64,000 bases of DNA, from NCBI RefSeq assembly GCF_018613695.1, contig NZ_JAGGPR010000015.1, positions 62,001-126,000 on the forward strand, given 5' to 3'. The position numbers and the translations under genes were made by a program. Positions 1 to 7,978 of the stretch are shown piece after piece. The notes under the pieces are model-generated. The model was not told the origin of the DNA and did not search any database. It saw only the letters and a list, made by a program, of their open reading frames with translations. Position 1 is the first letter of the stretch. The number at the start of each line of letters is the position of its first letter. This DNA is from Arthrobacter sp. ISL-95. Lineage in GTDB: Bacteria; Actinomycetota; Actinomycetes; Actinomycetales; Micrococcaceae.

Positions 1-1
1 C

Positions 2-421
2 TGCGGGCCACGCGACGAAACCGAATTCCACTACGGCGGTCAAGCACACGTCGCCTACCCGGAGAGCCCCAACGACCTCACGGACCGTGAATGGGCTGAA
101 TACCTGTTCTACCGCGAGAACACCAAGGGAACCTTCGCCGAGCGTTGGGTCCACAGCACCGGCTGCCGCCAGTGGTTCAACATGCTCCGCGACACCGTGA
201 GCTACGAGATCCACTCCATCTATGGGATGGGCCAGCCCCGCCCGAACCTCTCGGCGAGCGCCGCCGCAGGAACCAGTGCGAAGAGCGAACCTGCCCAGCC
301 GGGCGAGTTCACTCAGACCGGGGAATTCGGCCAAACCGAACCGGGCCTCGCTCCCGGCGCCCCAACCACGGGTGCCCCAATCTCCGGCTCCACAGCACCC
401 ACCTCCTCGGAAGGAGTCTAG
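2..421 (+). CDS. soxD: Sarcosine oxidase delta subunit (5' end outside window)
   Basis: This is the small delta subunit of heterotetrameric sarcosine oxidase, which oxidatively demethylates sarcosine to glycine in the cytoplasm. The visible frame opens at a Cys-Gly-Pro-Arg with the family pattern CGPRDETEFHYGGQA, so only the first residues, including the start and the first metal-binding cysteine, are missing. The conserved core (NTKGTFAERWVHSTGCRQWF, then YEIHSIYGMGQPRP) is normal. After PRP, where the family usually ends, about 57 more residues follow, rich in Ala, Gly, Pro, Thr and Ser; this tail is atypical and looks disordered. Its stop is 2 bases before the soxA start, so the genes are surely co-transcribed and probably translationally coupled. 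Identity is firm; the role of the tail is unknown. Confidence 0.93.
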   Translation, partial: CGPRDETEFHYGGQAHVAYPESPNDLTDREWAEYLFYRENTKGTFAERWVHSTGCRQWFNMLRDTVSYEIHSIYGMGQPRPNLSASAAAGTSAKSEPAQPGEFTQTGEFGQTEPGLAPGAPTTGAPISGSTAPTSSEGV

Positions 422-423
422 AA

Positions 424-3369
424 GTGACCAGCAAGAACGCACGCCTCGCCACCGGCGGACGCATCGATCGCAGTATCTCTTGGCGCTTCACTGTGGGCGG
501 CCAGGAGTTCACCGGCCACCCGGGCGACACCATAGCTTCGGCGCTGCTGGCCAATGGCCACATCAACGCCGGCAATTCCCTCTACGAGGACCGCCCACGC
601 GGCATCATGGCCGCAGGTGTGGAAGAGTCCAATGCCTTGGTCAAGATCGCTCCCCGTTTCCGCGGACACGTCGCCGAGTCCATGCTTCCCGCCACAGCAG
701 TGTCCTTGGTGGACGGCATGAACATTGAGCTCCTCTCCGGCCTTGGCAAACTGGATCCCAACGAGGACAAGGCCGAGTACGACAAGAAGTACGTCCACAC
801 GGACGTCCTGATAGTCGGCGGCGGTGTGGCAGGCCTGGCTGCAGCCCGTGAAGCTGTCCGCACCGGCGCCCGCGTCGTCCTGATCGATGACCAGCCGGAA
901 CTCGGCGGCTCCCTGCTGTCCGGTTCCACAGCCCCGGAATTGGCCGAATTGATCGAAGGCAAGCCGGCCCTGGAATGGGTTGCTGATGTGGAAGCTGAGC
1001 TGGTTTCCGCCCGCGAATGCACAGTGCTGAACCGCACCACGGCTTTCGGCTCCTACGACTCCAACTACTTCATCGCGGCCCAGAACCGCACGGACCACCT
1101 GAGCGTTCCGGCAGCTTCGGGTGTTTCCCGCCAACGTATTTGGCATATCCGTGCAAAGCAGGTTGTGCTGGCTCCCGGCGCCCACGAGCGTCCGCTGGTG
1201 TTCGAGAACAACGACCGCCCGGGCATCATGCTCGCCTCCGCCGCCCGCACCTACCTGAACCGTTACGCCGTGGCAGCCGGTTCGCGCGTGGTCATCACCA
1301 CCACCAACGATTCCGCTTACGCTCTTGCTGCGGACTTGAAGGCAGCAGGCGTGGCGATTGCCGCCGTCGTCGATGCCCGTCCGCAGATCAGCGCGAAGGC
1401 CGCTGCCGCCGTCGAGGCCGGTATCCGGGTCCTGATCGGCAGTGCTGTGGCTGACACGTCCGCTGATGAGAATGGCCGCTTGAATGGCGTCACCGTCCGC
1501 AGTATTAACGACGACGGCGAACTCACCTCGGGCGTCGAACAGCTGGCTGCCGATCTGCTGGCAGTTTCCGGTGGCTGGAGCCCGGTGGTCCACCTCCACA
1601 GCCAGCGCCAGGGCAAGCTGCGTTGGGATGACGAGCTCGCAGCGTTCATTCCCACCGCTCCCGTCAAGGACCAGCAGGTTGTTGGGGCAGGCCGTGGCAG
1701 TTTCGAACTCCAGGACTGCCTGGCAGAAGGCATCTCGGCGGGAGCGGCAGCGTCCATCGCGGCCGGTTTCGAATCCGCAACCACCCCGGTGGAGCTGCAG
1801 GCACCCGTGGCGAGCGCTCCGAGCCGCCAGCTCTGGTTGGTCCCCGGACAGACCGGTGAGCCCGGCGAATGGCACCACCACTTCGTGGACTTCCAGCGCG
1901 ATCAGTCCGTAGCGGATGTCCTCCGTTCCACGGGTGCAGGTATGCGGTCCGTGGAGCACGTCAAGCGATACACCTCCATCAGCACGGCCAATGATCAGGG
2001 CAAGACGTCCGGCGTCAACGCAATCGGCGTGATCGCCGCAGCGTTAAAGTTCGGCGGAGCTGAGAACATTCCGGGCGTCGGCGAGATCGGAACCACGGCT
2101 TACCGTGCACCTTTCACCCCGGTGGCCTTCGCAGCGTTGGCTGGCCGCCAGCGTGGGGAACTGTTCGACCCCGCCCGCGTAACGTCCATCCACCCGTGGC
2201 ACGTCGCCCAGGGCGCACTGTTTGAAGATGTTGGACAGTGGAAGCGCCCCTGGTACTACCCGCAGGCAGGGGAAGACATGGACACAGCGGTCCTGCGTGA
2301 ATGCGCAGCCGTCCGCGACTCCGTGGGCTTCATGGACGCCACCACGCTGGGCAAGATCGAGATCCGTGGCAAGGACGCCGGCGAGTTCCTGAACCGTGTC
2401 TACACCAACGCGTTCAAGAAGCTCGCCCCGGGGTCCGCCCGCTACGGTGTCATGTGCACCCTGGACGGCATGATCTTTGACGACGGCGTAACACTGCGCC
2501 TGGACGATGACCGTTACTTCATGACCACCACCACCGGCGGCGCAGCCAAGGTTTTGGACTGGCTGGAAGAGTGGCACCAGACGGAGTGGCCGGAACTCGA
2601 CGTGGTCTGCACTTCCGTGACGGAGCAGTGGAGCACCATTGCAGTCGTCGGCCCGAAGTCCCGCGCAGTGATCGCCAAGGTTGCTCCCCAGCTCGCCGAA
2701 AACGGTGGCCTGGACGCTGAAGCTTTCCCGTTCATGACGTTCCGCGAGACCACCCTGGCCTCCGGAGTGCAGGCACGCGTTTGCCGTATCTCCTTCTCCG
2801 GTGAGCTGGCCTACGAAATCAACATCCCGTCCTGGTACGGACTCAACACTTGGGAAGCAGTTGCTGCCGCAGGTGCCGAGTTCAACATCACCCCGTACGG
2901 CACGGAAACCATGCACGTCCTCCGCGCTGAGAAGGGCTACCCGATCGTGGGGCAGGACACAGATGGCACGGTCACCCCGCAGGACGCCGGCATGGACTGG
3001 ATTGTCTCCAAGGCCAAGGACTTCATCGGCAAGCGCTCCTACCTCCGGCAGGATGCAAGCCGCGAAGACCGGAAACACCTGGTCAGCGTCCTTCCTGTGG
3101 ACCACTCGTTGAGGTTGCCGGAAGGCACGCAGCTGGTGGAAAAGGGCATCCCGGTCAACCCGGCCTACGGACCCGTTCCCATGGAGGGTTTCGTGACCTC
3201 CAGCTACCACAGCGCCGCGCTGGGCCGTTCCTTCGCCCTGGCTCTCATTCAAAACGGCCGCAACCGCATCGGCGAGACCCTGGTGGCCTCGCTGGGAGAC
3301 CAATTGGTGGACGTGGTTGTTGGCGAAACCGTACTTTTCGATGCTGAAGGGACCCGCAAAGATGGCTGA
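424..3369 (+). CDS. soxA: Sarcosine oxidase alpha subunit
   Basis: Large subunit (981 aa) of the heterotetrameric sarcosine oxidase, which carries NAD+ and the folate-binding module that captures formaldehyde as 5,10-methylene-THF. I choose the GTG at 424, preceded by GGAAGGAG, giving VTSKNARLATGGRIDRS; the frame is open further upstream but overlaps soxD. Visible parts: an N-terminal ferredoxin-like region (FTVGGQEFTGHPGDTIASALLANG), a dinucleotide-binding Rossmann motif near residue 128 (VLIVGGGVAGLAAA), a second NAD/FAD region, and from about residue 640 a GcvT-like aminomethyltransferase domain ending in a C-terminal beta-barrel (GFVTSSYHSAALGRSFALALI). Length matches the family. It overlaps the soxG start by 8 bases. 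Very high confidence. Confidence 0.97.
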   Translation: MTSKNARLATGGRIDRSISWRFTVGGQEFTGHPGDTIASALLANGHINAGNSLYEDRPRGIMAAGVEESNALVKIAPRFRGHVAESMLPATAVSLVDGMNIELLSGLGKLDPNEDKAEYDKKYVHTDVLIVGGGVAGLAAAREAVRTGARVVLIDDQPELGGSLLSGSTAPELAELIEGKPALEWVADVEAELVSARECTVLNRTTAFGSYDSNYFIAAQNRTDHLSVPAASGVSRQRIWHIRAKQVVLAPGAHERPLVFENNDRPGIMLASAARTYLNRYAVAAGSRVVITTTNDSAYALAADLKAAGVAIAAVVDARPQISAKAAAAVEAGIRVLIGSAVADTSADENGRLNGVTVRSINDDGELTSGVEQLAADLLAVSGGWSPVVHLHSQRQGKLRWDDELAAFIPTAPVKDQQVVGAGRGSFELQDCLAEGISAGAAASIAAGFESATTPVELQAPVASAPSRQLWLVPGQTGEPGEWHHHFVDFQRDQSVADVLRSTGAGMRSVEHVKRYTSISTANDQGKTSGVNAIGVIAAALKFGGAENIPGVGEIGTTAYRAPFTPVAFAALAGRQRGELFDPARVTSIHPWHVAQGALFEDVGQWKRPWYYPQAGEDMDTAVLRECAAVRDSVGFMDATTLGKIEIRGKDAGEFLNRVYTNAFKKLAPGSARYGVMCTLDGMIFDDGVTLRLDDDRYFMTTTTGGAAKVLDWLEEWHQTEWPELDVVCTSVTEQWSTIAVVGPKSRAVIAKVAPQLAENGGLDAEAFPFMTFRETTLASGVQARVCRISFSGELAYEINIPSWYGLNTWEAVAAAGAEFNITPYGTETMHVLRAEKGYPIVGQDTDGTVTPQDAGMDWIVSKAKDFIGKRSYLRQDASREDRKHLVSVLPVDHSLRLPEGTQLVEKGIPVNPAYGPVPMEGFVTSSYHSAALGRSFALALIQNGRNRIGETLVASLGDQLVDVVVGETVLFDAEGTRKDG

Positions 3370-4006
3370 AACAGCAACACCAGCAGAAACCGCACACGTC
3401 AACCGCGTCCGGGGCGCCCGCCGCAGCCCGGCCGAGCACTTGGCTGACGCTTTCACCTCAGGCTCCGTGCCGGGAACGGTGACTCTCACTGAGATCCCGT
3501 ACCAGGCCATGGTTGGGCTTCGGGTTGACCGAACGTCCGACGCCGGTGCCCGCGTTGCGGCCGTGACCGGCGGCTTGCCTGCCGCATGCGGTGAAGTGAC
3601 GGGGACCGGTTCCGTGAACACCCTGTGGCTTGGCCCCACCGAGTTCATGGTGGTGGCACCGGAAGAAGCCCACGACTCCCTGGGAGGCTCCTTGGTCAGC
3701 GACCTGACCACGGCGCTGGGCACCGATGCAGGCCAGGTGGTGGACCTGTCCGCCAACCGCACCACGTTCGAGCTCTCCGGCAGCCACGCCCGCGCAGTGC
3801 TGGAGAAGACCTGCGCCTTGGACCTGCACCCTCGGGTCTTCAAGGCCGGCACGGCTGTCTCCACTGAGCTCGCCCACATCCCGGTGATGCTGTGGAAGAC
3901 CTCGGACGAGTCCTACCGGATCTTTCCCCGGGCCTCGTTTGCCGACTTCCTGGGACGCTGGCTCCTCGATGCCATGCGGGAGTACGCCTCCCCCGAGGTC
4001 CCCTAA
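3362..4006 (+). CDS. soxG: Sarcosine oxidase gamma subunit
   Basis: Gamma subunit (214 aa) of heterotetrameric sarcosine oxidase, structurally related to the GcvT/YgfZ folate-binding fold; it completes the alpha-beta-gamma-delta complex. The start is the ATG at 3362, inside the last codons of soxA (MAETATPAETAHVNRVRGARRSPAEH); earlier in-frame starts would run deep into soxA. Family hallmarks are LWLGPTEFMVVAP, VDLSANRTTFELSGSHARAVLEKTCALDLHPRVF and IPVMLWKTSDESYRIFPRASFADFLGRWLLDAM. Its stop codon TAA shares one base with the sdaA ATG (TAATG), so translation is coupled to the next gene. Gene order soxD-soxA-soxG is the standard one; soxB would lie just outside the left edge. Confidence 0.95.
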   Translation: MAETATPAETAHVNRVRGARRSPAEHLADAFTSGSVPGTVTLTEIPYQAMVGLRVDRTSDAGARVAAVTGGLPAACGEVTGTGSVNTLWLGPTEFMVVAPEEAHDSLGGSLVSDLTTALGTDAGQVVDLSANRTTFELSGSHARAVLEKTCALDLHPRVFKAGTAVSTELAHIPVMLWKTSDESYRIFPRASFADFLGRWLLDAMREYASPEVP

Positions 4007-5397
4007 TGGCACTGAGTGTGCTTGATCTGTTTTCTGTTGGCATCGGGCCGTCGTCGTCACACACGGTCGGACCCATGCGCGCGGCAAAGCAGTTCACGGA
4101 CGGTCTTGAATCGTCCGGCCAGCTTCCGGCCACGGTGCGCGTCCAGGCTGAGCTTTTCGGCTCCTTGGGCGCCACCGGCCGGGGCCACGGCTCAGACAAG
4201 GCTGTGGTGCTGGGGCTGCAAGGCCACTCCCCCGAAACCGTGAACACTCATACCGCCGATGACCAAGTAGCGGCCGCGGCACTCGATGCCGAGCTGCGCC
4301 TGGGCGGCAACCACCGGGTGGACTTCAACTGGGACGAGGACGTGGTCCTGCACCGTCGCAAGTCGTTGCCGGCCCACCCCAACGGCATGACGTTCCGGGC
4401 CTTGGACCACACGGGCGGAGTGCTCCGGGAACGCAGCTACTACTCCATCGGGGGAGGCTTCGTGGTGGACGGGGATGTCTCCGGCGCCGACAAAGTTGTA
4501 GCCGACGACACCGTCCTGCCCTACCCCTTCACCACCGCAGACGAGCTCCTTGCCATCTGCCTCCGCGAAGGCAAGTCCATCTCGGACATCATGCTGGCTA
4601 ACGAACTCGTTTGGCGTACCGAGGAGGAGCTGCGCGAACGGCTCCTGAGCATCTGGGCCGTCATGCAGGAATGCGTGGACAACGGCTGCTCTGCCGAAGG
4701 AATCCTGCCCGGAGGCCTCAATGTAACGCGACGGGCGCCGTCGTTGTTCAAAAAGCTTTCCGAAACCGACGCGGACCTGAACGGTGCCAGCTCGGCGGAC
4801 CCTTTCCTCGCTATGGAATGGGTCAACCTCTTCGCGCTGGCCGTGAACGAGGAAAACGCGGCGGGCGGCAGGATTGTCACCGCGCCAACTAATGGCGCCG
4901 CCGGAATTGTCCCGGCCGTGCTGCACTATTACACCAAGTTTGCTCCGGGAGCCAACGACGACGGTGTCGTGCGGTTCCTGCTGGCGGCGGCCGCCGTCGG
5001 AATCCTGTTCAAGATCAACGCGTCCATCTCGGGCGCCGAGGTGGGCTGCCAGGGTGAAGTGGGTTCCGCCTGCTCCATGGCCGCCGCCGGCCTCTGCGAA
5101 GTCCTGGGTGGAACGCCCGAGCAAGTGGAAAATGCCGCCGAAGTCGGCATCGAACACAACCTTGGCCTCACCTGCGATCCCGTGGGCGGGCTGGTGCAGA
5201 TCCCCTGCATCGAACGCAACGCGATCGCAAGCGTCAAAGCCATCAATGCCGCCCGCCTTGCCCTGCACGGCGATGGCAGCCACAAAGTTTCCCTGGACAA
5301 AGCCATCAAGACCATGCGCGAAACAGGCGCAGACATGAAATCCAAGTACAAAGAGACCTCCCGTGGGGGCCTCGCCGTCAACGTAGTGGAGTGCTAG
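4006..5397 (+). CDS. sdaA: L-serine ammonia-lyase, single-chain iron-sulfur type
   Basis: Converts L-serine to pyruvate and ammonia using a [4Fe-4S] cluster as Lewis acid. The protein (463 aa) carries the N-terminal beta domain with IGPSSSHTVGPM at residues 12-23 and the C-terminal catalytic alpha domain. The three expected cluster ligands are visible as Cys348 (GCQGE), Cys390 (TCDPVGG) and Cys401 (PCIERN), with the normal 42 and 11 residue spacing. The start ATG overlaps the soxG stop by one base. In this operon it takes the next step after sarcosine demethylation: glycine plus methylene-THF gives serine (glyA is likely upstream, outside the window), which SdaA commits to central metabolism. 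Expression is probably from the sox promoter. Confidence 0.96.
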   Translation: MALSVLDLFSVGIGPSSSHTVGPMRAAKQFTDGLESSGQLPATVRVQAELFGSLGATGRGHGSDKAVVLGLQGHSPETVNTHTADDQVAAAALDAELRLGGNHRVDFNWDEDVVLHRRKSLPAHPNGMTFRALDHTGGVLRERSYYSIGGGFVVDGDVSGADKVVADDTVLPYPFTTADELLAICLREGKSISDIMLANELVWRTEEELRERLLSIWAVMQECVDNGCSAEGILPGGLNVTRRAPSLFKKLSETDADLNGASSADPFLAMEWVNLFALAVNEENAAGGRIVTAPTNGAAGIVPAVLHYYTKFAPGANDDGVVRFLLAAAAVGILFKINASISGAEVGCQGEVGSACSMAAAGLCEVLGGTPEQVENAAEVGIEHNLGLTCDPVGGLVQIPCIERNAIASVKAINAARLALHGDGSHKVSLDKAIKTMRETGADMKSKYKETSRGGLAVNVVEC

Positions 5398-5399
5398 CC

Positions 5400-6299
5400 A
5401 TGACTGCCATCCAAACCGAAACCACTGCCGTCTCCTCTCCTGAGACCACTGTGGAACACGTCCTCACCCTCGACTGCCCCGAAGGACCCGGAATCGTGCA
5501 CGCCGTGTCCGGCTTCCTGCTGGACCACGGCTGCGACATCATCGACAACAAGCAGTTCGGTGATCGCGCCGAAGGCCACTTCTTCATGCGTGTTCACTTC
5601 GCCTCCTCCGGCGATGAAGCCACCGTTGACGAGCTGCGCTCTGCCTTCGCCCCCGTTGGCGAGAAGTACGGCATGAACTGGCAGCTTGAGCGTCAGGGCT
5701 ACAAGCGCCGCGTGCTGATCATGGTCTCCAAGTTTGGGCACTGCCTGAATGACCTCTTGTTCCGTGCGAGGATCGGCGAACTGCCCATCAACGTGGTGGG
5801 CGTCGTGTCCAACCACACCGATCACCAGGGTTTGGCGGAGTGGCACGGGGTCCCGTTCTTCCACGTTCCCGTCACGGCGGCCACCAAGCCCGCGGCCGAG
5901 GGGCGCCTGCTGGAGATCATCGATGAACTGGACGTGGAGCTCATTGTCCTGGCACGCTACATGCAGGTTCTCAGCGACAATCTGGCCCGCAAGCTGGACG
6001 GCCGCGCCATCAACATCCACCACTCGTTCCTACCGAGCTTCAAGGGCGCCAAGCCCTACCACCAGGCCTACGCGCGTGGTGTGAAAACTGTGGGCGCCAC
6101 GGCCCACTACGTGAACGGCGAGTTGGACGAAGGTCCCATCATCGCCCAGCAGGTAGTGGAAGTGGACCACACGTTCGGGCCGGACGATCTCGTAGCCGCC
6201 GGCCGGGACACCGAATGCAAGGCCCTCAGCAACGCCGTTCGCTGGCACTGCGAGGGGCGGATCATCCTGAATGGGAACAGGACGATCGTGTTGAAGTAG
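5400..6299 (+). CDS. purU: Formyltetrahydrofolate deformylase
   Basis: Hydrolyses 10-formyl-THF to formate and THF. I choose the ATG at 5400, two bases after the sdaA stop, giving 299 aa; GGAG inside the end of sdaA is the likely ribosome site. Residues about 20-95 form an ACT domain (VLTLDCPEGPGIVHAVSGFLLDHGCDI), followed by a formyltransferase-fold catalytic domain with NIHHSFLPSFKGAKPYHQAY and GATAHYVNGELDEGPIIAQ, which carry the Asn-His-Asp catalytic set. In this context it regenerates free THF from the one-carbon units produced by sarcosine oxidase, so the operon releases the methyl carbon as formate. It is the last gene of the operon and is convergent with the next gene. Confidence 0.95.
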   Translation: MTAIQTETTAVSSPETTVEHVLTLDCPEGPGIVHAVSGFLLDHGCDIIDNKQFGDRAEGHFFMRVHFASSGDEATVDELRSAFAPVGEKYGMNWQLERQGYKRRVLIMVSKFGHCLNDLLFRARIGELPINVVGVVSNHTDHQGLAEWHGVPFFHVPVTAATKPAAEGRLLEIIDELDVELIVLARYMQVLSDNLARKLDGRAINIHHSFLPSFKGAKPYHQAYARGVKTVGATAHYVNGELDEGPIIAQQVVEVDHTFGPDDLVAAGRDTECKALSNAVRWHCEGRIILNGNRTIVLK

Positions 6300-6316
6300 G
6301 GCTCTGCAAGCAACCA

Positions 6317-6377
6317 TTTCGGTGGTTCCCTGCGCATACGCTGTCGCGAACGGCATCGTGAGCAGGGAACCATCGAA
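6317..6377. repeat. Palindromic intergenic repeat, copy 1
   Basis: Between the convergent purU and pucR-type genes. An 11-base perfect inverted pair, TGGTTCCCTGC (6323-6333) and GCAGGGAACCA (6362-6372), encloses 28 bases; the ends read TTTCGG... and ...ATCGAA. The same ends recur at 43276-43340 and, degenerate, at 12428-12457. In this position it could also work as a bidirectional transcription terminator. It belongs to a dispersed family within this window, not to a local duplication. Confidence 0.7.
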
Positions 6378-6394
6378 TTGGCGTTTAAGGGAGC

Positions 6395-7870
6395 CTACAA
6401 GCGGGCCAGCCGTGTTGCCAGATGCAGCGCAGCCAGCCGGCCGGTCCCCCGCGGATCACCGCCGCACAGCTCGAAGATTCGTTGGAGCCGGTGATGCAAC
6501 GACTGCCGTTCCAAGTGCAGCTCACGCGCGGCCTGGGCGGTATTGCACCCGGTATCCAGCCAAACTGTCAGGGTCCGCATGAGTTCGGACTTTTTCAAGC
6601 GGTCATGCTCGACGACGGCACCCAACTGCCGCTGCACGAACCCTTCGCATGTGGCTAGGTCCAGCGACTCCTGGGCCAGGAGTTCCACGGCCAGCGCGTC
6701 AGCGTCCACAACACCTTTTCCGGCCGGGGCCAGATCAAGTGCCCGGCGCGCCTCAGCCAAGGACCACGGCGCCTCAGAAATTCTGCTGCCCAACGGTCCC
6801 ACGGCCACCAAGGAACCGGCTGGCACCTCCAGTTGGCGCAGTGAATCCATGAGCACCCGGCGGTTCAGCGCGCCCCTGACCACACCCTCGTCGCCCAACG
6901 AAGCCAGTGCGATCAGTTCCGCATTGTTGGCGTAGCTTGCACTGTGCGGAACACGCTCCCGGAGAAGCGCATCCACTGCCGGACGCAGATGCCCGGCTCC
7001 GGTTGAACGAATCACGACGGCGGCCACCGCGCCCTTTACCGGGAACCCGGACGCCGGTCCGAGCTGCTGAAGTTGCCAGTGCTGGCTTCCGGAATTGATG
7101 GCACGCATGAGTTCGATGCCCGCCAATTCCTTCAACCCGGGCGGCATCCGCTGCAACAGCGCCAGGCCCAAGATGTCCACGGAACGCTCGCCGGCCACCC
7201 GCGCGAAGCCGCCGTCGCCGTCGTCGGGCATGTGCAGTTCAAGTCGCGCGGCAAGGACACCGCGCACCGGCACATCCACCGTGGTGAGGCTGCCGCCGTC
7301 GTCGAAGGAGCCGGCGGCGCCGAGGGTCAGGCCCGACGGCGAGACCAGCCTGGCGCCGGCACCTGTCCTTTCGGATAAGACAGCCAGGAGCTGGTCGAGC
7401 CCGCCGCCGTGGGCAAGTTCAGCGGCCATGGCATGGCTGGCTTGGTCACCGCGTTGAAGGTGCTCCACGGATTCGCTCACCAAGAGTGAATTGACCTCCT
7501 GCATGACTCCAACAAACGGGACTACTTGGCGGAGTTCGATCACCGGCAACCCTGCAGTCTGGGCAATTGCCAGCATGGCCGCTGGAACTTCAGGCAGGGC
7601 GGGACCAGTCTCCAGGGCCAGCGCCGCAATTCCCCGGGCAGCCAGTTCGCGGACATAGTCTGCTTGCCGGGCGGCCGTTACCCCGGCGAGCGCCTGCCCT
7701 CCGCTCAGCAAGAGTTCGCCGCCACTGAGGAGCGGGGCGATGTCCAACACTTCGCTGGAATGCACCCACCGGACGGGCCGGTCCAGCGATTCGGGCACAT
7801 TATTGAGGACCCGGGGTTCGGCGGATTTAAGGCTTTGGTACTCCAAAGCCGCGCCCAAAGAGATAGACAT
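6395..7870 (-). CDS. PucR/CdaR-family transcriptional regulator
   Basis: A 491 aa regulator with an N-terminal PucR-type ligand domain (ALEYQSLKSAEPRVLNN ... VRWVHSSEVLDIAPLLSGGELLLSGG) and a C-terminal helix-turn-helix of the PucR/CdaR type (MRTLTVWLDTGCNTAQAARELHLERQSLHHRLQRIFEL). The start ATG at 7868-7870 follows from that N-terminal motif. It is divergent from the NCS1 permease and deacetylase, with 108 bases between the starts, so it probably controls those genes in response to their substrate. Family members regulate purine, allantoin, GABA or sugar-acid catabolism, usually as activators; the ligand cannot be read from sequence. Confidence 0.88.
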   Translation of the reverse strand: MSISLGAALEYQSLKSAEPRVLNNVPESLDRPVRWVHSSEVLDIAPLLSGGELLLSGGQALAGVTAARQADYVRELAARGIAALALETGPALPEVPAAMLAIAQTAGLPVIELRQVVPFVGVMQEVNSLLVSESVEHLQRGDQASHAMAAELAHGGGLDQLLAVLSERTGAGARLVSPSGLTLGAAGSFDDGGSLTTVDVPVRGVLAARLELHMPDDGDGGFARVAGERSVDILGLALLQRMPPGLKELAGIELMRAINSGSQHWQLQQLGPASGFPVKGAVAAVVIRSTGAGHLRPAVDALLRERVPHSASYANNAELIALASLGDEGVVRGALNRRVLMDSLRQLEVPAGSLVAVGPLGSRISEAPWSLAEARRALDLAPAGKGVVDADALAVELLAQESLDLATCEGFVQRQLGAVVEHDRLKKSELMRTLTVWLDTGCNTAQAARELHLERQSLHHRLQRIFELCGGDPRGTGRLAALHLATRLARL

Positions 7871-7978
7871 GACACTCCGTATGGTGATGGCTCATTTAGT
7901 TAGACATATCGTATCTTGTTGCTGTGATCCGGGGCACATACGCTGAAAGGGTCCCAATCAAATACGGAGGCTCTCCCC

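Noticed and set aside
418..1959. Long open frames antisense to soxA and other high-GC genes (also 2044-3879, 4192-5283 and 8021-9454 on the minus strand)
   Set aside because: They lie opposite clear enzymes, have unusual amino acid composition and no family resemblance, and are expected by chance in high-GC DNA.
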